Part shown: in pieces, positions 27,115 to 40,050 of the stretch
Numbering within the stretch: position 1 is the stretch's first letter
How the letters are laid out: each line of letters starts with the position of its first letter
Source: Megachile rotundata
Taxonomy: Eukaryota > Arthropoda > Insecta > Hymenoptera > Megachilidae
DNA: 64,000 nt
Assembly (NCBI RefSeq): GCF_050947335.1
Contig: NW_027473345.1
Coordinates: 1,178,001-1,242,000, forward strand
Reading direction: 5' to 3'
Position numbers and translations under genes: made by a program
The notes under the pieces: model-generated
What the model was told of the DNA's origin: nothing
Database searches by the model: none
The model's input: only the letters and a program-made list of their open reading frames with translations

Positions 27115-28200
27115 AAATGCGATTGTGATTGCATGATCGTAATTGTATGATTGTGAATGTATGATTATGATTGCATGATTGCGATTGTCTGATTGCGATT
27201 GTGTGATTGTGAATGTATGATTGTGATTGCATGATTGTGATTCTATGATTGTGATTGTATGATTGTAATTGTATGAATTTGATTGTATGATTGTGATTGT
27301 ATGATTGTGATTGTATGATTGTGATTGTGTGATTGCGTTTGTATGATTCTAATTGTATGCATGTGAATGTATAATTCTGATTGTATGTTTGTGATAATAT
27401 GATTGCGATTGTATGATTGAGATTGTATGATTGAGATTGTATGATTGTGATTGTATGATTGTGATATTATGATTGTGATTGTATGATTGTGATTGTATGA
27501 TTGTGATTGTATGATTGTGATTGTGTGATTGTGATTGTATGATTGTGATTGTATGATTGTGATTGTATGATTGTGATTGTATGATTGTGATTGTATGATT
27601 GTGATTGTATGATTCTAATTGTACGCATGTGAATTTATAACTCTGATTGTATGATTGTGATTATATGATTGTGATTGTATGATTGTGATTGTATGATTGT
27701 GATTGTATGATTGTGATTGTATGATTGTGATTGTATGATTGTGATTGTATGATTGGGATTGTATGATTGCGATTGTCTGATTGCGATTGTGTGATTGTGA
27801 ATGTATGATTGTGATTGTATGATTGTGATTCTATGATTGTGATTGTATGATTGTAATTGTATGAATGTGATTGTATGATTGTGATTGTATGATTGTGATC
27901 GTGTGATTGCGTTTGTATGATTCTAATTGTATGCATGTGAATGTATAATTCTGATTGTATGATTGTGATTGTATGATTGTGATTGTGTGATTGTGATTGT
28001 ATGTTTGTGATTGTATGATTGTGATTGTATGATTGTGATTGTATGACTGTGATTGTATGATTGTGATTGTATGATTGTGATTGTATGATTGTAACTGTAT
28101 GATTGTGATTGTGTGATTGCGTTTGTATGATTCTAATTGTATGCATGCGAATGTATAATTCTGGTTGTATGTTTGTGATAATATGATTGCGATTGTATGA
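27115..28200 (+). repeat. Domain II block type B1, partial copy 3
   Basis: Starts like 23310 and shares the GATATTATG unit near 27463 and GTACGCATG near 27620. It then diverges near 27.75 kb to GATTGGG and CpG-module sequence of the domain I type. From about 28160 it shows AATTCTGGTTGTAT, a variant otherwise seen only near 29868 and 30650. It marks the end of the B1/B2 series. Confidence 0.75.
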
Positions 28201-29200
28201 TTGTGATTGTATGACCGTGATTGTATGAATGTGATTGTATGATTGTGATTGTGTGATTGTGAATGTATGATTGCGATTCTATGATTGTGATTGTATGATT
28301 GTAATTGCATGAGTGTGATTGTATGATTGTGATTGTATGATTGTGATTATGTGATTGCGTTTGTATGATTGTGATTGTATGATTGTGATTGTATGATTGC
28401 GATTGTCTGATTGCGATTGTGTGATTGTGACTGTATGATTGTGATTGTATGATTGTGATTGTGTGATTGCGTTTGTATGATTCTAATTGTATGCATGTGA
28501 ATGTATAATTCTGATTGTATGATTGTGATTGTATGATTGTGATTGTGTGATTGTGATTGTATGATTGTGATTGTATGATTGTGATTGTATGACTGTGATT
28601 GTATGATTGTGATTGTATAATTGTGATTGTATAATTGTGATTGCATGATTGTGATTGTATGATAGTCATTGTACGATTGTGGTTGTACGATTGTTATTGT
28701 ACGATTGTGATTGTACGATTGTGATTGTATGATTGTGATTGTATGATTGTCATTGTATGATTGTGAGTGTATGATTGTGATTGTGTGATTGTGATTGTAT
28801 GATTGTGATTGTATGATTGAGATTGTATGATTGAGATTGTATGATTGTGATTGTATGATTGTGATTGTATGATTGTAATTGTATGAATTTGATTGTATGA
28901 TTGTGACTGTATGATTGTGATTGTATGATTGTGATTGTATGATTGTGATTGTATGATTGTGATTGTATGATTGAGATTGTATGATTGAGATTGTATGATT
29001 GTGATTGTATGATTGTGATATTATGATTGTGATTGTATGATTGTGATTGTATGATTGTGATTGTATGATTGTGATTGTGTGATTGTGATTGTATGATTGT
29101 GATTGTATGATTGTGATTGTATGATTGTAATTGTATGAATTTGATTGTATGATTGTGACTGTATGATTGTGATTGTATGATTGTGATTGTATGATTGTGA
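28200..29200 (+). repeat. Mosaic satellite stretch, domain II/III joint
   Basis: Ordinary 14-mers with pieces copied from neighbours: the GATTATGTG segment near 28.35 kb resembles the B2 block, and pairs of GATTGAGATTG units recur near 28.82 and 28.97 kb. No gene, RNA or spacer is visible. Confidence 0.75.
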
Positions 29201-29214
29201 TTGTATGATTGTGA

Positions 29215-31250
29215 TTATATGATTGTGATTGTATGATTGTGATTGTATGATTGTGATTGTATGATTGTGATTGTATGATTGTGATTGTATGATTGCGATT
29301 GTATGATTGGGATTGTATGATTGCGATTGTCTGATTGCGATTGTGTGATTGTGAATGTATGATTGTGATTGTATGATTGTGATTCTATGATTGTGATTGT
29401 ATGATTGTAATTGTATGAATGTGATTGTATGATTGTGATTGTATGATTGTGATCGTGTGATTGCGTTTGTATGATTCTAATTGTATGCATGTGAATGTAT
29501 AATTCTGATTGTATGATTGTGATTGTATGATTGTGATTGTGTGATTGTGATTGTATGTTTGTGATTGTATGATTGTGATTGTATGATTGTGATTGTATGA
29601 CTGTGATTGTATGATTGTGATTTTAAAATTGCGATTGTATAATTGTGATTGCATGATTGTGATTGTATGATTGTCATTGTACGATTGTGGTTGTATGATT
29701 GTGATTGTATGATTGTGATTGTATGATTGTGATTGTATGATTGTGATTGTATGATTGTGATTGTATGATTGTGATTGTATGATTGTGATTGTATGATTGT
29801 AATTGTATGATTGTGATTGTGTGATTGCGTTTGTATGATTCTAATTGTATGCATGCGAATGTATAATTCTGGTTGTATGTTTGTGATAATATGATTGCGA
29901 TTGTATGATTGTGATTGTATGACCGTGATTGTATGAATGTGATTGTATGATTGTGATTGTATGATTGCGATTGTATGATTGTGATCGTATGACTGTGATT
30001 GTATGATTGTGATTGTATGATTGTGATTGTATGATTGTGATTGTATGATTGTGATTGTATGATTGTGATTGTATGATTGGGATTGTATGATTGCGATTGT
30101 CTGATTGCGATTGTGTGATTGTGAATGTATGATTGTGATTGTATGATTGTGATTCTATGATTGTGATTGTATGATTGTAATTGTATGAATGTGATTGTAT
30201 GATTGTGATTGTATGATTGTGATCGTGTGATTGCGTTTGTATGATTCTAATTGTACGCATGTGAATGTATAATTCTGATTGTATGATCGTGATTGTATGA
30301 TTGTGATTGTGTGATTGTGATTGTATGTTTGTGATTGTATGATTGTGATTGTATGATTGTGATTGTATGACTGTGATTGTATGATTGTGATTTTATAATT
30401 GCGATTGTATAATTGTGATTGCATGATTGTGATTGTATGATTGTCATTGTACGATTGTGGTTGTATGACTGTGATTGTATGATTGTGATTGTATGATTGT
30501 GATTGTATGATTGTGATTGTATGATTGTGATTGTATGATTGTGATTGTATGATTGTGATTGTATGATTGTGATTGTATGATTGTAATTGTATGATTGTGA
30601 TTGTGTGATTGCGTTTGTATGATTCTAATTGTATGCATGCGAATGTATAATTCTGGTTGTATGTTTGTGATAATATGATTGCGATTGTATGATTGTGATT
30701 GTATGACCGTGATTGTATGAATGTGATTGTATGATTGTGATTGTATGATTGCGATTTTATGATTGTGATCGTATGACTGTGATTGTATGATTGTGATTGT
30801 ATGATTGTGATTGTATGATTGTTATTGCATGATTGTGATTGTGTGATTGTGATTGTACGATTGTGGTTCTATGATTGTAATGGTATGATTGTGTTTGTAT
30901 AATTGTGATTGTATGATTGTGATTGTTTGATTGTGGTTGTATGATTGTGATTGTATAATTGTGATTGTAGGATTGTGATTAAACGATTGTGATTGTAAGA
31001 TTGTAATTGTATGATTGTGATTGTATGATTTTGATTGTATTATTGTGATTGTATGATTGTGATTGTATGATTGTGATTGTATGATTGTGATTGTATGATT
31101 GTGATGGTGTGATTGTGATTGCATGATTGTGATTGCATGATTGTGATTGCATGATTGTGATTGCATGATTGTGATTGCATGATTGTGATTGTATGATAGT
31201 GATTGTGTGATTGCGTTTGTATGATGCTAATTGTATGCATGTGAATGTAT
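29215..31250 (+). repeat. Domain III blocks shared with 5.3-6.4 kb
   Basis: The variant order at 29.2-29.65 kb matches 5.38-5.82 kb. A further copy lies 770 bp (55 units) downstream at 30.0-30.42 kb. The stretch 30.87-31.2 kb repeats 5.92-6.2 kb, including the ATTAAAC unit at 30978 (against 6020) and GTATTATTG. Private differences are few, for example TTTTAAAATTGCG near 29623 against TTTTATAATTGCG. It is a distant copy about 24 kb away. Confidence 0.82.
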
Positions 31251-31669
31251 AATTCTGATTGTATGTTTGTTATAATATGATTGCGATTGTAGGATTGTGA
31301 TTGTATGATTGTGATTGTAAGATTGTAATTGTATGATTGTGATTGTATGATTGTGATTGTATGATTGCGATTGTCTGATTGCGATTGTGTGATTGTGAAT
31401 GTATGATTGTGATTCTATGATTGTGATTGTATGATTGTAAATGTATGAATGTGATTGTATGATTGTGATTGTATGGTTGTGATTGTGTGATTGCGTTTGT
31501 ATGATTGTGATTGTATGATTGTCATTGTATGATTGTCATTGTATGATTGTGATTGTATGATTGTGATTGTGTGATTGCGTTTGTATGATTCTAATTTTTG
31601 CATGCGAATGTATAATTCTGATTGTATGTTTGTGATAATATGATTGCGATTGTATTATTCAGATTGTAT

Positions 31670-31823
31670 GATTGTGATTGTATGATTGTGATTGTATGAT
31701 TGTGATTGTATGATTGTGATTGTATGATTGTGATTGTATGATTGTGATTGTATGATTGTGATTGTATGATTGTGATTGTATGATTGTGATTGTATGATTG
31801 TGATTGTATGATTGTGATTGTAT
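31670..31823 (+). repeat. 11 perfect units after a CAG marker
   Basis: 154 bp of exact consensus between the TTATTCAG marker and a GATAGTAATTG unit. It is the shortest of the four runs that follow a one-base-loss module. Confidence 0.92.
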
Positions 31824-32257
31824 GATAGTAATTGTGTGATTGCGTTTGTATGATGCTAATTGTATGCATGTGAATGTATAATTCTGATTGTATGTTTGTG
31901 ATAATATGATTGCGATTGTAGGATTGTGATTGTATGATTGTGATTCTATGATTGTGATTGTATGATTGTGATTGTGTGATTGCGTTTGTATGATTCTAAT
32001 TGTATGCATGTGAATGTATAATTCTAATTGTATGTTTGTGATAATATGATTGCGATTGTATGATTGAGATTGTATGATTGAGATTGTATGATTGAGATTG
32101 TATGATTGTGATTGTATGATTGTGATTGTATGATTGTGATTGTATGATTGTGATTGTATGATTGTGATTGTATGATTGTGATTGTATGATTGTGATTGTA
32201 TGATTGTGATTGTATGATTCTAATTGTATGCATGTGAATGTATAACTCTGATTGTAT

Positions 32258-32481
32258 GATTGTGATTGTATGATTGTGATTGTATGATTGTGATTGTATG
32301 ATTGTGATTGTATGATTGTGATTGTATGATTGTGATTGTATGATTGTGATTGTATGATTGTGATTGTATGATTGTGATTGTATGATTGTGATTGTATGAT
32401 TGTGATTGTATGATTGTGATTGTATGATTGTGATTGTATGATTGTGATTGTATGATTGTGATTGTATGATTGTGATTGTAT
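32258..32481 (+). repeat. 16 perfect units in a row
   Basis: 224 bp of exact consensus that follow an ATAACTCTGATTG module rather than a CAG marker, ending at GATTGTGATTCTAT. Confidence 0.92.
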
Positions 32482-32529
32482 GATTGTGATTCTATGATTG
32501 TGATTGTATGATTGTAATTGTATGAATGT

Positions 32530-33170
32530 GATTGTATGATTGTGATTGTATGATTGTGATTGTGTGATTGCGTTTGTATGATTCTAATTGTATGCATGTG
32601 AATGTATAATTCTGATTGTATGATTGTGATTGTATGATTGTGATTGTGTGATTGTGATTGTATGTTTGTGATTGTATGATTGTGATTGTATGATTGTGAT
32701 TGTATGACTGTGATTGTATGATTGTGATTGTATAATTGTGATTGTATAATTGTGATTGCATGATTGTGATTGTATGATTGTCATTGTACGATTGTGGTTT
32801 TATGATTGTGATTGTATGATTGTGATTGTATGATTGTGATTGTATGATTGTGATTGTATGATTGTGATTGTATGATTGTGATTGTATGATTGTGATTGTA
32901 TGATTGTGATTGTATGATTGTGATTGTATGATTGGGATTGTATGATTGCGATTGTCTGATTGCGATTGTGTGATTGTGAATGTACGATTGTGATTGTATG
33001 ATTGTGATTCTATGATTGTGATTGTATGATTGTAATTGTATGAATGTGATTGTATGATTGTGATTGTATGATTGTGATTGTGTGATTGCGTTTGTATGAT
33101 TCTAATTGTATGCATGTGAATGTATAATTCTGATTGTATGATTGTGATTGTATGATTGTCATTGTACAAT
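32530..33170 (+). repeat. 784-bp-offset tandem duplication, copy 1
   Basis: Direct repeat with 33314-33982. The ATGCAT module is 784 bp (56 units) apart. The following canonical run has 9 units here (32804-32929) and 11 in the second copy (33588-33741), so the offset grows by two units after it. Shared private variants include GTGGTTTTATG and GAATGTACG. Confidence 0.87.
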
Positions 33171-33313
33171 TGTGGTTGTATGATTGTGATTGTATGATTG
33201 TGATTGTATGATTGTGATTGTATGATTGTGATTGTATGATTGTGATTGTATGATTGTGATTGTATGATTGTGATTCTATGATTGTGATTGTATGATTGTA
33301 ATTTTATGAATGT

Positions 33314-33982
33314 GATTGTATGATTGTGATTGTATGATTGTGATTGTGTGATTGCGTTTGTATGATTCTAATTGTATGCATGTGAATGTATAATTCTGAT
33401 TGTATGATTGTGATTGTATGATTGTGATTGTGTGATTGTGATTGTATGTTTGTGATTGTATGATTGTGATTGTATGATTGTGATTGTATGACTGTGATTG
33501 TATGATTGTGATTGTATAATTGTGATTGTATAATTGTGATTGCATGATTGTGATTGTATGATTGTCATTGTACGATTGTGGTTTTATGATTGTGATTGTA
33601 TGATTGTGATTGTATGATTGTGATTGTATGATTGTGATTGTATGATTGTGATTGTATGATTGTGATTGTATGATTGTGATTGTATGATTGTGATTGTATG
33701 ATTGTGATTGTATGATTGTGATTGTATGATTGTGATTGTATGATTGGGATTGTATGATTGCGATTGTCTGATTGCGATTGTGTGATTGTGAATGTACGAT
33801 TGTGATTGTATGATTGTGATTCTATGATTGTGATTGTATGATTGTAATTGTATGAATGTGATTGTATGATTGTGATTGTATGATTGTGATTGTGTGATTG
33901 CGTTTGTATGATTCTAATTGTATGCATGTGAATGTATAATTCTGATTGTATGATTGTGATTGTATGATTGTCATTGTACGAT
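33314..33982 (+). repeat. 784-bp-offset tandem duplication, copy 2
   Basis: Second copy of 32530-33170 with a canonical run two units longer. A related third version, with the same GTTTTATG variant, is at about 37.4-37.98 kb. Confidence 0.87.
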
Positions 33983-34129
33983 TGTGGTTGTATGATTGTG
34001 ATTGTATGATTGTGATTGTATGATTGTGATTGTATGATTGTGATTGTATGATTGTGATTGTATGATTGTGATTGTATGATTGTGATTGTATGATTGTGAT
34101 TGTATGATTGTGATTGTATGTTTGTGATT

Positions 34130-35060
34130 GTGTGATTGCGTTTGTATGATTCTAATTGTATGCATGCGAATGTATAATTCTGATTGTATGTTTGTGATAA
34201 TATGACTGCGATTGTATGATTGTGACTGTATGATTGTGATTGTATGATTGTGATTGTATGATTGTGATTGTATGACCGTGATTGTATGAATGTGATTGTA
34301 TGATTGTGATTGTATGATTGCGATTGTATGATTGTGATCGTATGACTGTGATTGTATGATTGTGATTGTATGATTGTTATCGCATGATTGTGATTGTGTG
34401 ATTGTGATTGTACGATTGTGGTTCTATGATTGTAATGGTATGATTGTGTTTGTATAATTGTGATTGTATGATTGTGATTGTTTGATTGTGGTTGTATGAT
34501 TGTGATTGTATAATTGTGATTGTAGGATTGTGATTAAACGATTGTGATTGTAAGATTGTAATTGTATGATTGTGATTGTATGATTGTGATTGTATGATTG
34601 TGATTGTATGATTGTGATTGTATGATTGGGATTGTATGATTGCGATTGTCTGATTGCGATTGTGTGATTGTGAATGTATGATTGTGATTGTATGAATGTG
34701 ATTCCATGATTGTAATTGTATGATTGTGATTGTATGAATGTGATTGTATGATTGTGATTGTATGATTGTGATTGTGTGATTGCGTTTGTATGGTTCTAAT
34801 TGTATGCATGTGAATGTATAATTCTGATTGTATGATTGTGATTGTATGATTGTGATTGTATGATTGTGATTGTGTGATTGTGATTGTATGATTGTGATTG
34901 TATGATTGTGATTGTATGATTGTGATTGTATGATTGTGATTGTATGATTGTGATTGAATGATTGTGATTGTATGATTGTGATTGTATGATTGGGATTGTA
35001 TGATTGCGATTGTCTGATTGCGATTGTGTGATTGTGAATGTATGATTGTGATTGTATGAT
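34130..35060 (+). repeat. Block shared with 38.1-39.0, 42.4-43.1 and 48.5-48.97 kb
   Basis: Anchored on the rare ATTAAAC unit at 34533, 38528, 42812 and 48958. The steps are 3,995 bp (285 units plus a hexamer minus one base), 4,284 bp and 6,146 bp, the last two being whole units. Variants TATGACTGCG, GTTATCGCATG, GTAATGGTATG, GATTCCATG and TATGGTTCTAATTG travel with it in the first three copies. The copy at 48958 is cut off and joined to a different block. Confidence 0.85.
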
Positions 35061-36180
35061 TGTGATTCTATGATTGTGATTGTATGATTGTAATTGTATG
35101 AATGTGATTGTATGATTGTGATTGTATGATTGTGAATGTGTGATTGCGTTTGTATGATTCTAATTGTATGCATGTGAATGTATAATTCTGATTGTATGTT
35201 TGTGATAATATGATTGCGATTGCATGATTGAGACTGTATGATTGTGATTGTATGGTTGTTATTGTATGATTGTGATTGTATGATTGTGATTCTATGATTG
35301 AGATTGTATGATTGTGATTGTATGATTGTGATTGTATGATTGCGATTGTATGATTGTGATTGTATGATTGTGATTGTATGATTGCGATTGTATCATTGTG
35401 ATTGTATGATTGTGGTTGTATGATTGTGATTGTATGATTGTGATTGTATGATTGTGATTGTATGATTGTGATTGTATGATTGTTATTGTATGATTGTGAT
35501 TGTATGATTGTGATTGTATGATTGTGATTGTATGATTGTGATTGTATGATTGTGATTGTATGATTGCGATTGTCTGATTGCGATTGTGTGATTGCGAATG
35601 TATGATTGTGATTGTATGATTGTGATTCTATGATTGTGATTGTATGATTGTGATTGTATGATTGTGATTGTATGATTGTGATTGTATGATTGTGATGGTG
35701 TGATTGTGATTGCATGATTGTGATTGCATGATTGTGATTGTATGATGGTGATTGTGTGATTGCGTTTGTATGATGCTAATTGTATGCATGTGAATGTATA
35801 ATTCTGATTGTATGTTTGTGATAATATGATTGCGATTGTAGGATTGTGATTGTATGATTGTGATTGTAAGATTGTAATTGTATGATTGTGATTGTATGAT
35901 TGTGATTGTATGATTGCCATTGTCTGATTGCGATTGTGTGATTGTGAATGTATGATTGCGATTCTATGATTGTAATTGTATGATTGTAATTGCATGAGTG
36001 TGATTGTATGATTGTGATTGTATGATTGTGATTGTGTGATTGCGTTTGTATGATTGTGATTGTATGATTGTGATTGTATGATTGCGATTGTCTGATTGCG
36101 ATTGTGTGATTGTGACTGTATGATTGTGATTGTATGATTGTGATTGTATGATTGTGATTGTGTGATTGCGTTTGTATGAT
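35060..36180 (+). repeat. Domain III copy of the domain I GATGGTGTG block
   Basis: Order of variants is like 6.9-8.0, 9.8-10.7 and 13.4-14.3 kb: GAGACTG, TATGGTTGTTATTG, ATCATTG, GATGGTGTG, GATGCTAATTG, then GCCATTGTCTG. The same order recurs repeatedly in domain IV (about 39, 43.2, 54.5 kb). No other sequence type is present. Confidence 0.8.
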
Positions 36181-36260
36181 TCTAATTTTTGCATGCGAAT
36201 GTATAATTCTGATTGTATGTTTGTGATAATATGATTGCGATTGTATGATTCAGATTGTAT

Positions 36261-36610
36261 GATTGTGATTGTATGATTGTGATTGTATGATTGTGATTGT
36301 ATGATTGTGATTGTATGATTGTGATTGTATGATTGTGATTGTATGATTGTGATTGTATGATTGTGATTGTATGATTGTGATTGTATGATTGTGATTGTAT
36401 GATTGTGATTGTATGATTGTGATTGTATGATTGTGATTGTATGATTGTGATTGTATGATTGTGATTGTATGATTGTGATTGTATGATTGTGATTGTATGA
36501 TTGTGATTGTATGATTGTGATTGTATGATTGTGATTGTATGATTGTGATTGTATGATTGTGATTGTATGATTGTGATTGTATGATTGTGATTGTATGATT
36601 GTGATTGTAT
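36261..36610 (+). repeat. 25 perfect units in a row (longest run found)
   Basis: 350 bp of exact GATTGTGATTGTAT, bounded on the left by the GATTCAG marker unit and on the right by GATTGCG of the CpG module. It is the longest uninterrupted homogeneous run that I found. It lies just right of the one-base loss at 36186, in the same setting as the runs at 19140, 24771 and 31670. Confidence 0.93.
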
Positions 36611-39600
36611 GATTGCGATTGTCTGATTGCGATTGTATGATTGTGACTGTATGATTGTGAATGTACGATTGTGATTGTACGATTGTGATTGTACGATTGT
36701 GATTGTACGATTGTGATTTTATGATTGTGACTGTATGATTGTAACTGTATGATAGAGATTGTGTAAATGCGATTGTGATTGCATGATCGTAATTGTATGA
36801 TTGTGAATGTATGATTATGATTGCATGATTGCGATTGTCTGATTGCGATTGTGTGATTGTGAATGTATGATTGTGATTGCATGATTGTGATTCTATGATT
36901 GTGATTGTATGATTGTAATTGTATGATTGTGATTGTATGATTGTGATTGTATGATTGTGATTGTGTGATTGCGTTTGTATGATTCTAATTGTATGCATGT
37001 GAATGTATAGTTCTAATTGTATGTTTGTGATAATATGATTGCGATTGTATGATTGAGATTGTATGATTGAGATTGTATGATTGAGATTGTATGATGGTGA
37101 TTGTATGATTGTGATTGTATGATTGTGATTGTATGATTCTAATTGTATGCATGTGAATGTATAACTCTGATTGTATGATTGTGATTTTATGATTGTGATT
37201 GTATGATTGTGATTGTATGATTGTGATTGTATGATTGTGATTGTATGATTGTGATTGTATGATAGTGATTGTATGATTGTGATTGTATGATTGTGATTGT
37301 ATGATTGTGATTGTATGATTGTGATTGTATGATTGTGATTGTATGATTGTGACTCTATGATTGTGATTGTATGATTGTAATTGTATGAATGTGATTGTAT
37401 GATTGTGATTGTATGATTGTGATTGTGTGATTGCGTTTGTATGATTCTAATTGTATGCATGTGAATGTATAATTCTGATTGTATGATTGTGATTGTATGA
37501 TTGTGATTGTGTGATTGTGATTGTATGTTTGTGATTGTATGATTGTGATTGTATGATTGTGATTGTATGACTGTGATTGTATGATTGTGATTGTATAATT
37601 GTGATTGTATAATTGTGATTGTATAATTGTGATTGCATGATTGTGATTGTATGATTGTCATTGTTCGATTGTGGTTTTATGATTGTGATTGTATGATTGT
37701 GATTGTATGATTGTGATTGTAGGATTGTGATTGTATGATTGTGATTGTATGATTGTGATTGTATGATTGTGATTGTATGATTGGGATTGTATGATTGCGA
37801 TTGTCTGATTGCGATTGTGTGATTGTGAATGTATGATTGTGATTGTATGATTGCAATTGTATGAATGTGATTGTATGATTGTGATTGTATGATTGTGATT
37901 GTGTGATTGCGTTTGTATGATTCTAATTGTATGCATGTGAATGTATAATTCTGATTGTATGATTGTGATTGTATGTTTGTCATTGTACGATTGTGGTTGT
38001 ATGATTGTGATTGTATGATTGTGATTGTATGATTGTGATTGTATGATTGTGATTGTATGATTGTGATTGTATGATTGTGATTGTATGATTGTGATTGTAT
38101 GATTGTGATTGTATGTTTGTGATTGTGTGATTGCGTTTGTATGATTCTAATTGTATGCATGCGAATGTATAATTCTGATTGTATGTTTGTGATAATATGA
38201 CTGCGATTGTATGATTGTGACTGTATGATTGTGATTGTATGATTGTGATTGTATGATTGTGATTGTATGACCGTGATTGTATGAATGTGATTGTATGATT
38301 GTGATTGTATGATTGCGATTGTATGATTGTGATCGTATGACTGTGATTGTATGATTGTGATTGTATGATTGTTATCGCATGATTGTGATTGTGTGATTGT
38401 GATTGTACGATTGTGGTTCTATGATTGTAATGGTATGATTGTGTTTGTATAATTGTGATTGTATGATTGTGATTGTTTGATTGTGGTTGTATGATTGTGA
38501 TTGTATAATTGTGATTGTAGGATTGTGATTAAACGATTGTGATTGTAAGATTGTAATTGTATGATTGTGATTGTATGATTGTGATTGTATGACTGTGATT
38601 GTATGATTGTGATTGTATGATTGGGATTGTATGATTGCGATTGTCTGATTGCGATTGTGTGATTGTGAATGTATGATTGTGATTGTATGAATGTGATTCC
38701 ATGATTGTAATTGTATGATTGTAATTGTATGAATGTGATTGTATGATTGTGATTGTATGATTGTGATTGTGTGATTGCGTTTGTATGGTTCTAATTGTAT
38801 GCATGTGAATGTATAATTCTGATTGTATGATTGTGATTGTATGATTGTGATTGTATGATTGTGATTGTATGATTGTAATTGTATGAATGTGATTGTATGA
38901 TTGTGATTGTATGATTGTGAATGTGTGATTGCGTTTGTATGATTCTAATTGTATGCATGTGAATGTATAATTCTGATTGTATGTTTGTGATAATATGATT
39001 GCGATTGCATGATTGAGACTGTATGATTGTGATTGTATGGTTGTTATTGTATGATTGTGATTGTATGATTGTGATTCTATGATTGAGATTGTATGATTGT
39101 GATTGTATGATTGTGATTGTATGATTGCGATTGTATGATTGTGATTGTATGATTGTGATTGTATGATTGCGATTGTATCATTGTGATTGTATGATTGTGG
39201 TTGTATGATTGTGATTGTATGATTGTGATTGTATGATTGTGATTGTATGATTGTTATTGTATGATTGTGATTGTATGACTGTGATTGTATGATTGTGATT
39301 GTATGATTGTGATTGTATGATTGTGATTGTATGATTGCGATTGTCTGATTGCGATTGTGTGATTGCGAATGTATGATTGTGATTGTATGATTGTGATTCT
39401 ATGATTGTGATTGTATGATTGTGATTGTATGATTGTGATTGTATGATTGTGATTGTGTGATTGTGAATGTATGATTGCGATTCTATGATTGTAATTGTAT
39501 GATTGTAATTGCATGAGTGTGATTGTATGATTGTGATTGTATGATTGTGATTGTGTGATTGCGTTTGTATGATTGTGATTGTATGATTGTGATTGTATGA

Positions 39601-40050
39601 TTGCGATTGTCTGATTGCGATTGTGTGATTGTGACTGTATGATTGTGATTGTATGATTGTGATTGCATGATTGTGATTGTGTGATTGCGTTTGTATGATT
39701 CTAATTGTATGCATGTGAATGTATAATTCTGATTGTATGTTTGTGATAATATGATTGCGATTGCATGATTGAGACTGTATGATTGTGATTGTATGGTTGT
39801 TATTGTATGATTGTGATTGTATGATTGTGATTCTATGATTGAGATTGTATGATTGTGATTGTATGATTGTGATTGCATGATTGCGATTGTCTGATTGCGA
39901 TTGTGTGATTGTGAATGTATGATTGTGATTGCATGATTGTGATTCTATGATTGTGATTGTATGATTGTAATTGTATGAATTTGATTGTATGATTGTGATT
40001 GTATGATTGTGATTGTGTGATTGCGTTTGTATGATTCTAATTGTATGCAT

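Larger units (their letters stand above)
31250..32500 (+). repeat. Domain III stretch rich in unmodified units
   Basis: Contains the one-base loss at 31595, GATTCAG-type marker TTATTCAG near 31656, 11 perfect units at 31670-31823 and 16 perfect units at 32258-32481. Three consecutive GATTGAGATTG units occur near 32.06-32.1 kb. Only satellite is visible. Confidence 0.85.
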
